DNA from: Candidatus Jingweiarchaeum tengchongense
Lineage (GTDB): Archaea > Nanobdellota > Nanobdellia > Jingweiarchaeales > Jingweiarchaeaceae
Assembly: GCA_025920705.1 (NCBI GenBank)
Contig: JAPDLJ010000008.1
Coordinates: 1 to 45,637, forward strand
DNA length: 45,637 bases
Reading direction: 5' to 3'
Part shown: positions 8,367 to 15,967 of the stretch, piece by piece
Numbering within the stretch: the stretch's first letter is position 1
Layout: every line of letters starts with the position of its first letter
The notes under the pieces: model-generated
What the model was told of the DNA's origin: nothing
Database searches by the model: none
The model's input: the letters and a program-made list of their open reading frames with translations, nothing else
Position numbers and translations under genes: made by a program

Positions 8367-9572
8367 TTAAAGCAGCTTTTGGTAGACTTCTATCGTCTTC
8401 ATTGCGATCTTATCCCATGTAAAATTTTCTTCAACTCTTTTCCTACCCTCTTCTCCGAACTGGATCATCTTTTTTTCATCGCTGAGCAATTCGATGATTG
8501 CATTCGCTATATCATCACTATTTCCAGGCCTAACGTGAAGCCCAGTCTTTTCATGAATGACGATTTCTTGTAATCCGCCTGTTTTTCCAACGATCACGGG
8601 CTTCTTCATTGCCATCGCTTCCAATGCAACAATCCCAAATGGCTCATACAAAGAAGGAAAAATACATATATCGCTTGCAGCATAGAACTTTATTCTCTCC
8701 TCCTCTGAAACAAACTCATTTACCATTATCACATTTCCAGATATCTTCAAATTTTCAACCATTTTTTTGATATAATCTTGCATTCCACCAATTCCAAGAA
8801 TCAAGAACTTTGTATTCGGAAATTTTTCGATTATTTTTGGTATTGAAAGCACGAGGTACTCAACACCCTTAACCCTCTCAAGTCTACCTACAAAGAACAC
8901 AAGCCTTTCATTCTCTTTTATCCCGTACCTTCTCCTTATCTCACCACCATCGATTCTATAGTCATACTTTTTTTCATCAATACCATTGTAAACCACATTT
9001 ATTTTTTCTTCAGGATAACCGAGCATCTTAAGTTCTTCTTTCATATGCTCACTCACAGTGATTATCATGTCAGCTTCCCTTGCACCGATTGCCTCGATGT
9101 CTTTGATCTCTTGAATGCCACTGCCCATGCTTCTTCCGTATTCGGTCGAATGATATGTAACAACGAGCGGAATTCCAAGTTCTTTCTTCGCCATTACACC
9201 AGCAATTATACCTAACCAATCATGCGCATGTACAATGTAATTGTCAGCATATTCACTGGTTAATTTTATAATTTCATTGTATGTTTGTAAATTGAATGAG
9301 ATGATATTCAGGAAAAATTCCTCAAAATCTCCAAGCCTTTGTATACTTTCCTTAAACAAAATCTTATCAAGCCATTTTAAGTTCGGAAATTTAATTCTTT
9401 TTACATCAATTCCTCTCACGAGCTCATTGCTCTCTGCCCTTTCCACATGTGGCGTTATCACATGTACCTCCTTACCATTTCTCACAAGCGCTTTTGAGAT
9501 TTCGAATCCATGTATACCTAACCCGCCAACGATGTTCGGTGGAAACTCCTTTAACACCATGATTATCTTCAT
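8367..9572 (-). CDS. GT-B glycosyltransferase, glycogen/starch-synthase-like (GT4/GT5)
   Basis: The 401-residue product shows the same layout as the transferases on either side: MKIIMVLKEFPPNIVGGLGIH at the N-terminus, HAHDWLG in the first Rossmann half, a GRLERVKGVEYL nucleotide-binding segment, and EPFGIVALEAM near the C-terminus. It is close enough to the 10147-11334 gene in sequence pattern (FPPNIVGGLG versus FPNIVGGLGMH) to be a probable paralogue. Role: retaining transfer of a sugar, likely glucose, from a nucleotide sugar. It follows the HIT gene by eight bases and is probably in the same operon. Whether it is the true glycogen synthase or a surface-glycan enzyme cannot be decided from sequence alone. 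Confidence 0.85.
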   Translation of the reverse strand: MKIIMVLKEFPPNIVGGLGIHGFEISKALVRNGKEVHVITPHVERAESNELVRGIDVKRIKFPNLKWLDKILFKESIQRLGDFEEFFLNIISFNLQTYNEIIKLTSEYADNYIVHAHDWLGIIAGVMAKKELGIPLVVTYHSTEYGRSMGSGIQEIKDIEAIGAREADMIITVSEHMKEELKMLGYPEEKINVVYNGIDEKKYDYRIDGGEIRRRYGIKENERLVFFVGRLERVKGVEYLVLSIPKIIEKFPNTKFLILGIGGMQDYIKKMVENLKISGNVIMVNEFVSEEERIKFYAASDICIFPSLYEPFGIVALEAMAMKKPVIVGKTGGLQEIVIHEKTGLHVRPGNSDDIANAIIELLSDEKKMIQFGEEGRKRVEENFTWDKIAMKTIEVYQKLL

Positions 9573-9580
9573 TTTCTCAC

Positions 9581-10141
9581 TTAAGGTTCTTCACCAAGTA
9601 ATACACCCACATATCTTCTCAAATGGTTTAAAACATCATCAAGAGAAGAAGGTATAACTCTTGTACCCGTGGCCTCCATGAATCCTGCTTCAACCGTATA
9701 TCTTGGAACAACATGTATATGGAGATGCTCAATGCTGGCACCACCAACTTTTCCAAGATTAATACCAATGTCAAATCCTTCTGGATTGTAGGCTGCTTTC
9801 AAGAGTTTTATACTCCTTTGCACCATCTTGAATAAGTAAAGTAAATCATCATCAGTCAGATCTAATATACTTATGTAATGTCTCTTTGGAACGACCATGA
9901 TGTGTCCCAATGTGTACGGAAAAACATTTAACATTACCATCAATTTCTCATCTTCATAAACAACCTTTCTTTCAATCCTAGGATCATTATTTGCAATCGC
10001 ACAGAATACACAACCAATCGATTCGTGCTCTCTTCTATAATATGTTTTCCTGCTTTTTGCCCATATGTAATCTTTGTATACACCCGCATAGCTTATTTGT
10101 TCTTCTTTTTTATCCTTTTTTTTACTCACCTTTTTTTTCAT
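9581..10141 (-). CDS. HIT-family protein, diadenosine-polyphosphate phosphorylase/hydrolase-like
   Basis: The protein has the histidine triad HLHIHVV (about residues 139-145), preceded by a zinc-type CVFC pair and the NxFPYTxGHIMVVPKRH strand of HIT proteins. The C-terminal part (GFMEATGTRVIPSSLDDV) is the extension seen in Ap4A phosphorylase-type HIT enzymes rather than plain HINT hydrolases. Family members act on dinucleoside polyphosphates or transfer AMP. The first 20 residues are a lysine-rich tail, unusual for the family. I chose the ATG at 10141 because a perfect AGGTGATC Shine-Dalgarno lies just upstream; a GTG three codons earlier is part of that site. Located between two glycosyltransferase genes in one operon. 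Confidence 0.85.
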   Translation of the reverse strand: MKKKVSKKKDKKEEQISYAGVYKDYIWAKSRKTYYRREHESIGCVFCAIANNDPRIERKVVYEDEKLMVMLNVFPYTLGHIMVVPKRHYISILDLTDDDLLYLFKMVQRSIKLLKAAYNPEGFDIGINLGKVGGASIEHLHIHVVPRYTVEAGFMEATGTRVIPSSLDDVLNHLRRYVGVLLGEEP

Positions 10142-10144
10142 CTT

Positions 10145-10152
10145 GATCACCT
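10145..10152 (-). promoter_or_regulatory. Strong Shine-Dalgarno (AGGTGATC) that sets the HIT start
   Basis: The - strand reads AGGTGATC ending three bases before the ATG at 10141, fully complementary to the archaeal anti-Shine-Dalgarno. It also overlaps the stop codon of the upstream glycosyltransferase (10147-10149), so translation of the two genes is likely coupled. Confidence 0.6.
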
Positions 10153-11334
10153 ATATAAAATTTCATTATAAACATTTAAGGTTTTTTCATAGCTTTTTTC
10201 CCAGGAAAAAATATACGCCCTTTTTCTAGCACAATCTCCCAATGCTTTTCTTCTGTCTTCATCGATTATCAAATAAGATATCTTTTCTGCCAATTCATTC
10301 ACATTACCTGGTTCAAAAAGAATGCCATTTCTCTCATTGTTTATTATTTCTCTTATTCCACCTGTGTTGCTTGCAATCACGGGCTTCTTCATTGCCATAC
10401 CTTCAAGTACGACAATTCCAAATGGCTCATACAAAGAAGGAACGACATATATATCACATGCATTTATCAAGTTTATCTTTGTGAATTCATCAATAAATTC
10501 TTTGATGAAGATAACATTTTTCTGTATCCCCAATTGATTTATCATTTCCTCAGCCATTGATTGCATTTCACCACCACTTCTCATTACCAATACTGCATTT
10601 TCATGTTTACTCAGAACAATTGAAAATGCCCTCAAAAGTACATCAAATCCCTTTACATACGCAGCTCTACCAAGAAATAATATCACTGGTCCATCTCCAA
10701 TTCCAAACTTCTTCTTCACTTCGTCTTTATTCAAGTCACTTCTTTCTGGATTGTATCTTTCAATGTCTATTCCATTGTAAATGACTTCTATTCTTTCAGG
10801 TTCGTAACCCAATTTAATTAGTTCGTTTTTCATGAAATCGCTATTTGTTATCACTTTGTCCGCGTTCTTCCCCATCTTTTCAAGCTCGATCACATTTGCA
10901 TTCGGGAATTTTGTCCTTCCTGTTTCAAGACTATGCACTGTAAAAATTAGTTTCTTGTTTAAGTGTGATTTTGCAATTAAACCAGCTTTTAGACAGAGCC
11001 AATCGTGTGCATGAATTAGATCAATTTTAACCGAATCATCGATGTGTTTGAGAACCTCTAAACATTGTATGTTATAATCTTCGTAATCTCCTTCGTACCA
11101 CCACTTCCATGTGTCCTTCAGAAAAAGACCATATATTCCTTTATTATCACAACTCTTTATTCTATAGACCTTCACACCTTCCACATAATCTTTATTTTTT
11201 TCATCACCTCTTGCCAAGCAAAGCACATAAACATCATTCTCCCTTGCCATCCTTCGATATAATTCGTAACTGTGCATACCTAACCCGCCAACGATGTTCG
11301 GGAAGAATTCCCAGGTAAGTGCTGCTATTTTCAT
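10147..11334 (-). CDS. GT-B glycosyltransferase, glycogen/starch-synthase-like (GT4/GT5)
   Basis: The 395-residue product begins MKIAALTWEFFPNIVGGLGMH, has HAHDWLCLKAG in the first half, a nucleotide-binding FLGRAAYVKGFDVL strand, and EPFGIVVLEGM (E-x7-E) near the C-terminus. This is the architecture of retaining GT-B glucosyltransferases related to glycogen synthase. It is the first gene of a - strand operon that continues through HIT and two more such transferases. A GTGATAG Shine-Dalgarno-like stretch precedes the ATG, and a TTTTTAAAT box lies about 30 bases upstream. It is divergent from the MazG-like gene. The three paralogues may make different linkages or act on different acceptors. 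Confidence 0.85.
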   Translation of the reverse strand: MKIAALTWEFFPNIVGGLGMHSYELYRRMARENDVYVLCLARGDEKNKDYVEGVKVYRIKSCDNKGIYGLFLKDTWKWWYEGDYEDYNIQCLEVLKHIDDSVKIDLIHAHDWLCLKAGLIAKSHLNKKLIFTVHSLETGRTKFPNANVIELEKMGKNADKVITNSDFMKNELIKLGYEPERIEVIYNGIDIERYNPERSDLNKDEVKKKFGIGDGPVILFLGRAAYVKGFDVLLRAFSIVLSKHENAVLVMRSGGEMQSMAEEMINQLGIQKNVIFIKEFIDEFTKINLINACDIYVVPSLYEPFGIVVLEGMAMKKPVIASNTGGIREIINNERNGILFEPGNVNELAEKISYLIIDEDRRKALGDCARKRAYIFSWEKSYEKTLNVYNEILYR

Positions 11335-11441
11335 TTTGCTATCACTATTTTAAAAATTCATCATTTAAAAATACAACTATACTTCTCTTCGATAGTAATT
11401 TTATTTTAAAGTATTTATTTATCCAAATTTTATTATTAATC

Positions 11442-11753
11442 ATGATCAAAATAGGATTTCAAGAAAAAACAGAGTTATTCGTCAAGAAACATCATCTTGA
11501 GATGAAACCAGAATTCATCGCCTTGGATCTAGTTTCCGAGATCGGCGAGATAGCAAAAGAGATACTTTTGATGAGTGATTATGGTAGAAGCGAATCAAAA
11601 TTTAGGGAGGAAATATTTTTGGAGATTGGAGACGCTTTTTACTCACTAATAAACCTGGCAAATTACTACAAAATCGACTTGTTAAAAGCATTGGATTCAG
11701 TGCTCCAAAAATATGAAAAGCGGATTATCGGAAAACATGCTAAAAGATATTAA
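11442..11753 (+). CDS. MazG-like nucleotide pyrophosphohydrolase
   Basis: About 103 residues, all-alpha, with the EIGEIAKEIL and EEIFLEIGDAF segments that form the paired ExxE / ExxD metal-binding motifs of MazG-type enzymes. These hydrolyse nucleoside triphosphates to monophosphates and are thought to cleanse the nucleotide pool or act in stress responses. The open frame extends 41 codons further upstream into the divergent glycosyltransferase, but the conserved region begins after the ATG at 11442, and TATTTATTTATCC-type T/A-rich promoter sequence lies in between, so the shorter start is chosen. It sits just ahead of the primase gene (24 bases). Confidence 0.8.
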   Translation: MIKIGFQEKTELFVKKHHLEMKPEFIALDLVSEIGEIAKEILLMSDYGRSESKFREEIFLEIGDAFYSLINLANYYKIDLLKALDSVLQKYEKRIIGKHAKRY

Positions 11754-11777
11754 ACTTATTCTTTCTTATTCTTAAGC

Positions 11778-13067
11778 ATGAAAGTTTCAGAAATAATAAA
11801 GTACTATTCAAAAAAAGAAATAAAAGAAGAGATTTTTAGGGTGGTGAAACAAAGGGAAGTTGTTCCATATTATGGAAGTAACTTTGGTTCTAGACCCCAA
11901 GCCATAAATTATCCGAGCGAAATTGACGATTATGTAATTTCTGGTGCTACAAGTTTTCATATAAGCGAAGAGAGATGGAGTAATCCACTGTTATTGAAAC
12001 AAGACATGAGCAAAAAAGAATTGGATAAAATTAGGGTTGGTTGGGACTTATTAATAGACATTGATTCAAACTTTTTAGAATACTCAAAAATATGTGCTAG
12101 TTTGATCGTCGAGGCCCTACAATTCCATGGTGTTTCTTCTTGTGTTTCAATAAAATTCTCAGGAAGGGCGGGTTTTCACATTGCGATTCCATTTGAGGCC
12201 TTCCCAACAAAAATAAATAACCGACCAACAACAATTCTATTTCCAGATGCTGCAAGAACGATAATCAATTACTTAAAAACAATGATAAAAGAACATCTTT
12301 CCCATGAAATACTCCAGAGCGATGACATAAAGAAAATTTCAGCTAAGACGAACAAGAAGTATGAGGAGTTGATTGAGACAGATGAAGATGGAACGTCTGT
12401 GTTTAATCCATTCAAGGTCGTTGACATTGATTCAAATCTCATTTCTTCAAGGCACCTTTTTAGATCGCCATTTTCATTAAATGAAAAAGTTTGGCTAGTT
12501 AGTCTACCAATTGAAAAATCTCAAATAATGGATTTTGATTTGAAGGATGCAAGACCAGAGAATGTGAGCACCGAAGTAAAGTTTCTAGACACAGAAAAAA
12601 CGAGAAATAACGAGGCAAGAATGCTTTTCATTCAAGCATATGACTGGGAGACAAGGACAAAAAAAGAGATAATTGAAGAACTGGAAGGCAAGATAAAGTT
12701 ACCTGAAAAAGCAATACCTTCTCATTTTTTTCCACCTTGTATTAAAGGTATTTTGAGGGGGTTGAGTGATGGTAGGAAAAGGAGCGTGTTCATCTTAATA
12801 AATTTCTTAAGGAACATGGGTTGGAGTTGGGACAGCATTGAGAAGGAGTTGATGGAGTGGAATCAAAGGAATGTGGAGCCGCTAAGAGAGGGATATATTA
12901 AGACACAACTCAGATGGCACGCTCGTTTGAAGGACATATACCTTCCACCAAACTGTGACAACCAGAACTACTATAAAGATATAGGTGTATGTATTAAGGA
13001 TAATTTATGTGAAAAAGTTAAAAATCCTGTTGTGTATTCTTTAAAGAAGGTGAGGCATAAAAAATGA
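11778..13067 (+). CDS. priS: DNA primase: PriS catalytic domain fused to a PriL-type Fe-S domain
   Basis: Residues 1 to about 290 form the archaeo-eukaryotic primase small subunit: IDID (D94, D96) metal ligands, SGRAGFH (128-134) with the nucleotide-binding histidine, a later VVDID strand, and SSRHLFRSPFS. From about residue 311 the sequence changes to a PriL C-terminal domain: FFPPC (C321), an all-helical stretch with FLRNMGW, then PPNC (C393), GVC (C405) and C411, four cysteines spaced as the 4Fe-4S ligands of the large subunit. At 429 residues it is thus a single-chain primase as reported for Nanoarchaeum and other DPANN archaea. It synthesises RNA/DNA primers at the fork. Overlaps the GINS gene by ATGA. 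Confidence 0.88.
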   Translation: MKVSEIIKYYSKKEIKEEIFRVVKQREVVPYYGSNFGSRPQAINYPSEIDDYVISGATSFHISEERWSNPLLLKQDMSKKELDKIRVGWDLLIDIDSNFLEYSKICASLIVEALQFHGVSSCVSIKFSGRAGFHIAIPFEAFPTKINNRPTTILFPDAARTIINYLKTMIKEHLSHEILQSDDIKKISAKTNKKYEELIETDEDGTSVFNPFKVVDIDSNLISSRHLFRSPFSLNEKVWLVSLPIEKSQIMDFDLKDARPENVSTEVKFLDTEKTRNNEARMLFIQAYDWETRTKKEIIEELEGKIKLPEKAIPSHFFPPCIKGILRGLSDGRKRSVFILINFLRNMGWSWDSIEKELMEWNQRNVEPLREGYIKTQLRWHARLKDIYLPPNCDNQNYYKDIGVCIKDNLCEKVKNPVVYSLKKVRHKK

Positions 13068-13738
13068 ATGAGAAAAAAATGGAGATCTTCACATATGAGG
13101 AGCTTAGGAAAATACAACAGAAGGAGAGAGAAGAAGGCAAACTTCAAAAATTAGAAAAAGATTTTCTAGAAAAGTTAGTAAATTATCTTAAAGAAAAAAA
13201 AGAAATGCTCGCTGAAAAAGAAAAGGATGAAAATGTCTTTTCAAGAGATATGAGAATAAAATTAAAGAATGAATTGGAGAATGCATCAAAGATAATTATG
13301 GATATTTATGAGAGAAGAGAAAGGAAGATATTGAATGAGGCGATCATTGCTTCTAGAATGCAGCATGAGATACCCGACTATTCGAGAATGTTAGATTTTG
13401 AAGAAAAACTTTTTAATGAAGTTCTCGAGATATTGAAAAAATACAGAAAGGAAATATTGGAAAAAACTTTAAAAGGAGAAAATATTAGAGAAGAGGGTCA
13501 GACAGTAGACAAAGACATCACGAAAAAAGAAGAAACAACAGAAAAACATGAGCTAAAAGAGCCGGAATTAGGAAACACAAAGCTAATAAAAATTACATCT
13601 ACAGTTCCAAGCTTCATTTGGACAGACGGAAAAACATATGGTCCTTTTGAAAAGGAAGACGTGGTCAATATCGACAAGGAAATTGCAGAAATATTGCTTA
13701 ATACAGGTAAAGCAATTGAAATAAAGGTGATAGAATGA
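13064..13738 (+). CDS. GINS complex subunit, Gins51-like
   Basis: The 224-residue protein has an N-terminal helical A domain rich in charged residues (starting near [13 protein letters not shown]), a lysine/glutamate-rich linker (about 140-175), and a C-terminal small beta B domain ([26 protein letters not shown]) in the A-B order of archaeal Gins51/15. GINS joins MCM and Cdc45/GAN in the replicative helicase. Adjacent, overlapping primase and GINS genes are a recurrent archaeal arrangement, supporting the call. The linker is longer and more acidic/basic than usual. Start overlaps the primase stop and its own stop overlaps the L44e start, both as ATGA. Confidence 0.82.
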   Translation: MNEKKMEIFTYEELRKIQQKEREEGKLQKLEKDFLEKLVNYLKEKKEMLAEKEKDENVFSRDMRIKLKNELENASKIIMDIYERRERKILNEAIIASRMQHEIPDYSRMLDFEEKLFNEVLEILKKYRKEILEKTLKGENIREEGQTVDKDITKKEETTEKHELKEPELGNTKLIKITSTVPSFIWTDGKTYGPFEKEDVVNIDKEIAEILLNTGKAIEIKVIE

Positions 13739-14028
13739 AAATTCCAAAGCAAATAAAAAGGTATTGTCCATATTGTAGGAAACACACATTACATAAAGTG
13801 ATACAGGTGAAATCTGGGAAGAAAAGAAGTAGCTTGAGTAAGGGACAAAGGAGATTCAAAAAAATAATGAAAGGTTACGGTGGATTTCCAAGACCAAAGA
13901 TGGAAAAGGGGTCAAAGTATGGTGCAAAGGTAACAAAGAAATTGGATCTTAGATTTAAGTGTACGGTATGCAACAAGACACATACACAGAAGTATGGTAG
14001 AAGGACAAAAAAATTCGAGCTCGTGTAG
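13735..14028 (+). CDS. rpl44e: Ribosomal protein L44e (eL42)
   Basis: The 97-residue product starts [18 protein letters not shown], has the highly basic [16 protein letters not shown] stretch and the KLDLRFKC..C zinc-ribbon second half, all diagnostic of L44e. Two CxxC pairs bind zinc. It binds near the E site of the large subunit. First of the conserved archaeal L44e-S27e-aIF2-alpha-Nop10 gene string. Confidence 0.97.
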   Translation: MKIPKQIKRYCPYCRKHTLHKVIQVKSGKKRSSLSKGQRRFKKIMKGYGGFPRPKMEKGSKYGAKVTKKLDLRFKCTVCNKTHTQKYGRRTKKFELV

Positions 14029-14036
14029 GTGAGAAA

Positions 14037-14222
14037 ATGGAACTTGTACCAACACCAAAAAGTAAGTTCGTGCGTGTGAAATGCAATAAGTGTAAGAATG
14101 AGCAGATAATATTTGGTAAAGCAGCAAATGAAATAAAGTGTTTGGTTTGCAATACAACGATTGCTTCACCAACAGGTGGAAAGACAAAGATAAAGACAAA
14201 AGTACTTGAATTATTAGAATAG
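14037..14222 (+). CDS. rps27e: Ribosomal protein S27e (eS27)
   Basis: The 61-residue protein has the VKCNKCKNEQIIF and IKCLVCNTTIASPTGGK halves of a four-cysteine zinc ribbon, exactly as in S27e. A GGTGAG Shine-Dalgarno lies just before the ATG. Small-subunit protein, co-transcribed with L44e and aIF2-alpha. Confidence 0.97.
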   Translation: MELVPTPKSKFVRVKCNKCKNEQIIFGKAANEIKCLVCNTTIASPTGGKTKIKTKVLELLE

Positions 14223-14225
14223 GTG
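14221..14225 (+). promoter_or_regulatory. Shine-Dalgarno (AGGTG) supporting a TTG start of aIF2-alpha
   Basis: AGGTG overlaps the S27e stop (14220-14222) and lies six bases before the TTG at 14232, deciding a non-ATG start. Confidence 0.55.
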
Positions 14226-14231
14226 TAAAAT

Positions 14232-15017
14232 TTGTTTTATAAAAAGAAAGAATTTCCTGAGGAGGGAGAACTTGTAATATGCACGGTTAAGAGGATATTA
14301 CCACACTGCGCATTTGTCATTCTTGATGAGTATGAGAGTAAAGAAGGGATGTTACACATTTCAGAGATATCCACAAAGTGGGTGAAGAACATCAAAGACC
14401 ACATAAATGAAGGTAAAAAGATCGTTTGTAAAGTACTGAGCGTCGATAAGGAGAAAAATTACATTGATGTTTCTCTGAAGAGAGTTACTCCAGCAGAGCT
14501 GAAGATGAAAATGAATCAGTGGAAATTTGAGAATAGAGTTGAGAAGATGTTGGAGATTATTGGAAAGAAGTTCAATATGAATCTGGACCAAGTTTATGAG
14601 GAGATCGGTGATCAGCTAATTCAAAAATATGGTAATTTGGGTTTGCTTATTGAGGATGTAAAGAATAAAGGATATGCAGCATTTGATGACATTAAAATTC
14701 CTGATGAATGGAAAAAAGAACTTTATAGACTGATCGAAGAAAGCATAAAGACTTCGATGGTAACGATCAAAGGTTCTCTGAGTGTGAAATGCATGGAAGG
14801 TGATGGAGTCGAGAGAATAAAAAAATTGTTTGAATCTATGAAAGAAATTGCAAAAAAAGATGGAAGCGAGATAAGTTTCTTATACGCTGGCAGTGGAAAA
14901 TATTTATACAGCATAAAAGCAAAGACGTATAAAGAGGGAGAGAATAAAAGAACAAAAATATTTGAGGAAGCAGATAAAATAGCAAAGCAAAATAAAATCG
15001 AATTTTCAATAAAATGA
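14232..15017 (+). CDS. Translation initiation factor aIF2 subunit alpha
   Basis: The 261-residue product has the three domains of aIF2-alpha: an N-terminal S1/OB fold (about 10-85, with EGELVICTVK, GMLHISEIS and VSLKRV), a helical middle domain (about 90-170), and a C-terminal alpha/beta domain (from about 175). It binds the gamma subunit and helps deliver initiator Met-tRNA. The start is TTG at 14232: AGGTG at 14221-14225 lies six bases upstream, the first following methionine is far inside the S1 fold, and the protein aligns well from this codon. Its stop overlaps the Nop10 start (ATGA). Confidence 0.95.
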   Translation: MFYKKKEFPEEGELVICTVKRILPHCAFVILDEYESKEGMLHISEISTKWVKNIKDHINEGKKIVCKVLSVDKEKNYIDVSLKRVTPAELKMKMNQWKFENRVEKMLEIIGKKFNMNLDQVYEEIGDQLIQKYGNLGLLIEDVKNKGYAAFDDIKIPDEWKKELYRLIEESIKTSMVTIKGSLSVKCMEGDGVERIKKLFESMKEIAKKDGSEISFLYAGSGKYLYSIKAKTYKEGENKRTKIFEEADKIAKQNKIEFSIK

Positions 15018-15190
15018 GAAGAATTAGATTTTGTGAAATTTGTAGGGAATACACAATGGAGGAAAAATGCCCGAGGTGTGGGTCAAGCACCATATTAAAG
15101 AAATCAATATTCAAAATCGATGATAAATTTTTTGAATATAGGATGAAGGCGAAGATAGAGGAGTTAAAAGAAAGGGGATTGTATGGCTAA
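15014..15190 (+). CDS. nop10: Nop10, H/ACA ribonucleoprotein zinc-ribbon protein
   Basis: A 58-residue frame starts at the ATG overlapping the aIF2-alpha stop and ends eight bases inside the next gene. It begins MRRIRFCEICREYTMEEKCP and continues with a second RCG knuckle, the four-cysteine zinc ribbon typical of archaeal Nop10. Nop10 joins Cbf5, Gar1 and L7Ae in guide-RNA-directed pseudouridylation. The position directly after aIF2-alpha and before a PAC2 protein is the conserved archaeal order. The C-terminal half is a lysine/glutamate-rich helix rather than the usual proline-containing PPRFSPxD stretch, a departure from the canonical protein. Confidence 0.88.
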   Translation: MRRIRFCEICREYTMEEKCPRCGSSTILKKSIFKIDDKFFEYRMKAKIEELKERGLYG

Positions 15191-15965
15191 GTACATCATA
15201 AAAATGAACAAGATAGGAAAGTTGAATAAGCCCGTACTAATTGAGGGATTGCCAGGCATAGGAAATGTTGCTAGAATCGCTGTTGATTATCTGATACATA
15301 AACTTAGGGCAAAGGAATTTGTTACAATATATTCATATTCTTTCCCAAATTCGGTCTTTTTGAATGAGGACAATACAATAGACCTACCAAAAGTGCAGCT
15401 TTTCTACTGGAAGAATAGGAAAGGTAGGGATCTCATTCTTCTGACAGGTGACGTTCAACCACCGAATGAAGAAGACAGTTATTTGTTAGCTGAGAAAATA
15501 CTGGAAATATCAAAAAAATTGGGCGTAAGAGAAGTGATTACACTTGGTGGAATTGGATTAATGTCTGAGCCAAAGGAATCAAGAGTACACGGTGCTGTGA
15601 CTGATAAAAAATATAAAGATGAACTCAAAAAACTTGGCGTTGTGATGAATGGTAATGGAGTTGTCGGTGCAATTGTTGGAGCAGCAGGACTGCTTCTTGG
15701 TCTGGGTAAGTTGAAAGGAATGAAGGGTATATCGCTCCTTGCTGAAACATTTGCACATCCAGCTTACATTGGGATAAGAGGCTCGAAATCCATCCTACAG
15801 ATTCTTTCTAAATATTTGAAACTTGATATAGATTTTCGAGAACTTGACAAGGAAATACACAAGATAGAGGAAGTAAAGATAAAAAGAGAAAGCGAGCGAA
15901 TGAAGAAGATAACGGGAGAGATCGGAATCTTAAAAGAGGAAGAGGAGCACAGATACATCGGATAA
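15183..15965 (+). CDS. PAC2-family protein, proteasome-assembly-chaperone-like
   Basis: The 260-residue protein has the family's LIEGLPGIGNVARIAVDYL start, a LLTGDVQPPNEEDSYLLAEKILE segment and the VITLGGIG strand of PAC2 proteins. In archaea, PbaA/PbaB of this family help assemble proteasome alpha rings; the gene is regularly found behind Nop10 in the translation operon, as here. The C-terminus (about 225-258) is a highly charged coiled-coil-like helix ending YIG. That is close to, but not, a standard C-terminal HbYX motif, so proteasome docking cannot be claimed. Cytoplasmic; overlaps the Nop10 end by eight bases. Confidence 0.85.
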   Translation: MAKYIIKMNKIGKLNKPVLIEGLPGIGNVARIAVDYLIHKLRAKEFVTIYSYSFPNSVFLNEDNTIDLPKVQLFYWKNRKGRDLILLTGDVQPPNEEDSYLLAEKILEISKKLGVREVITLGGIGLMSEPKESRVHGAVTDKKYKDELKKLGVVMNGNGVVGAIVGAAGLLLGLGKLKGMKGISLLAETFAHPAYIGIRGSKSILQILSKYLKLDIDFRELDKEIHKIEEVKIKRESERMKKITGEIGILKEEEEHRYIG

Positions 15966-15967
15966 AA

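Noticed and set aside
15953-15965. C-terminal YIG of the PAC2 protein as an HbYX proteasome-docking motif
   Set aside because: HbYX needs hydrophobic-Tyr-X as the last three residues; here Tyr is third from the end but is preceded by Arg and Tyr sits in the first position, so the motif does not fit.
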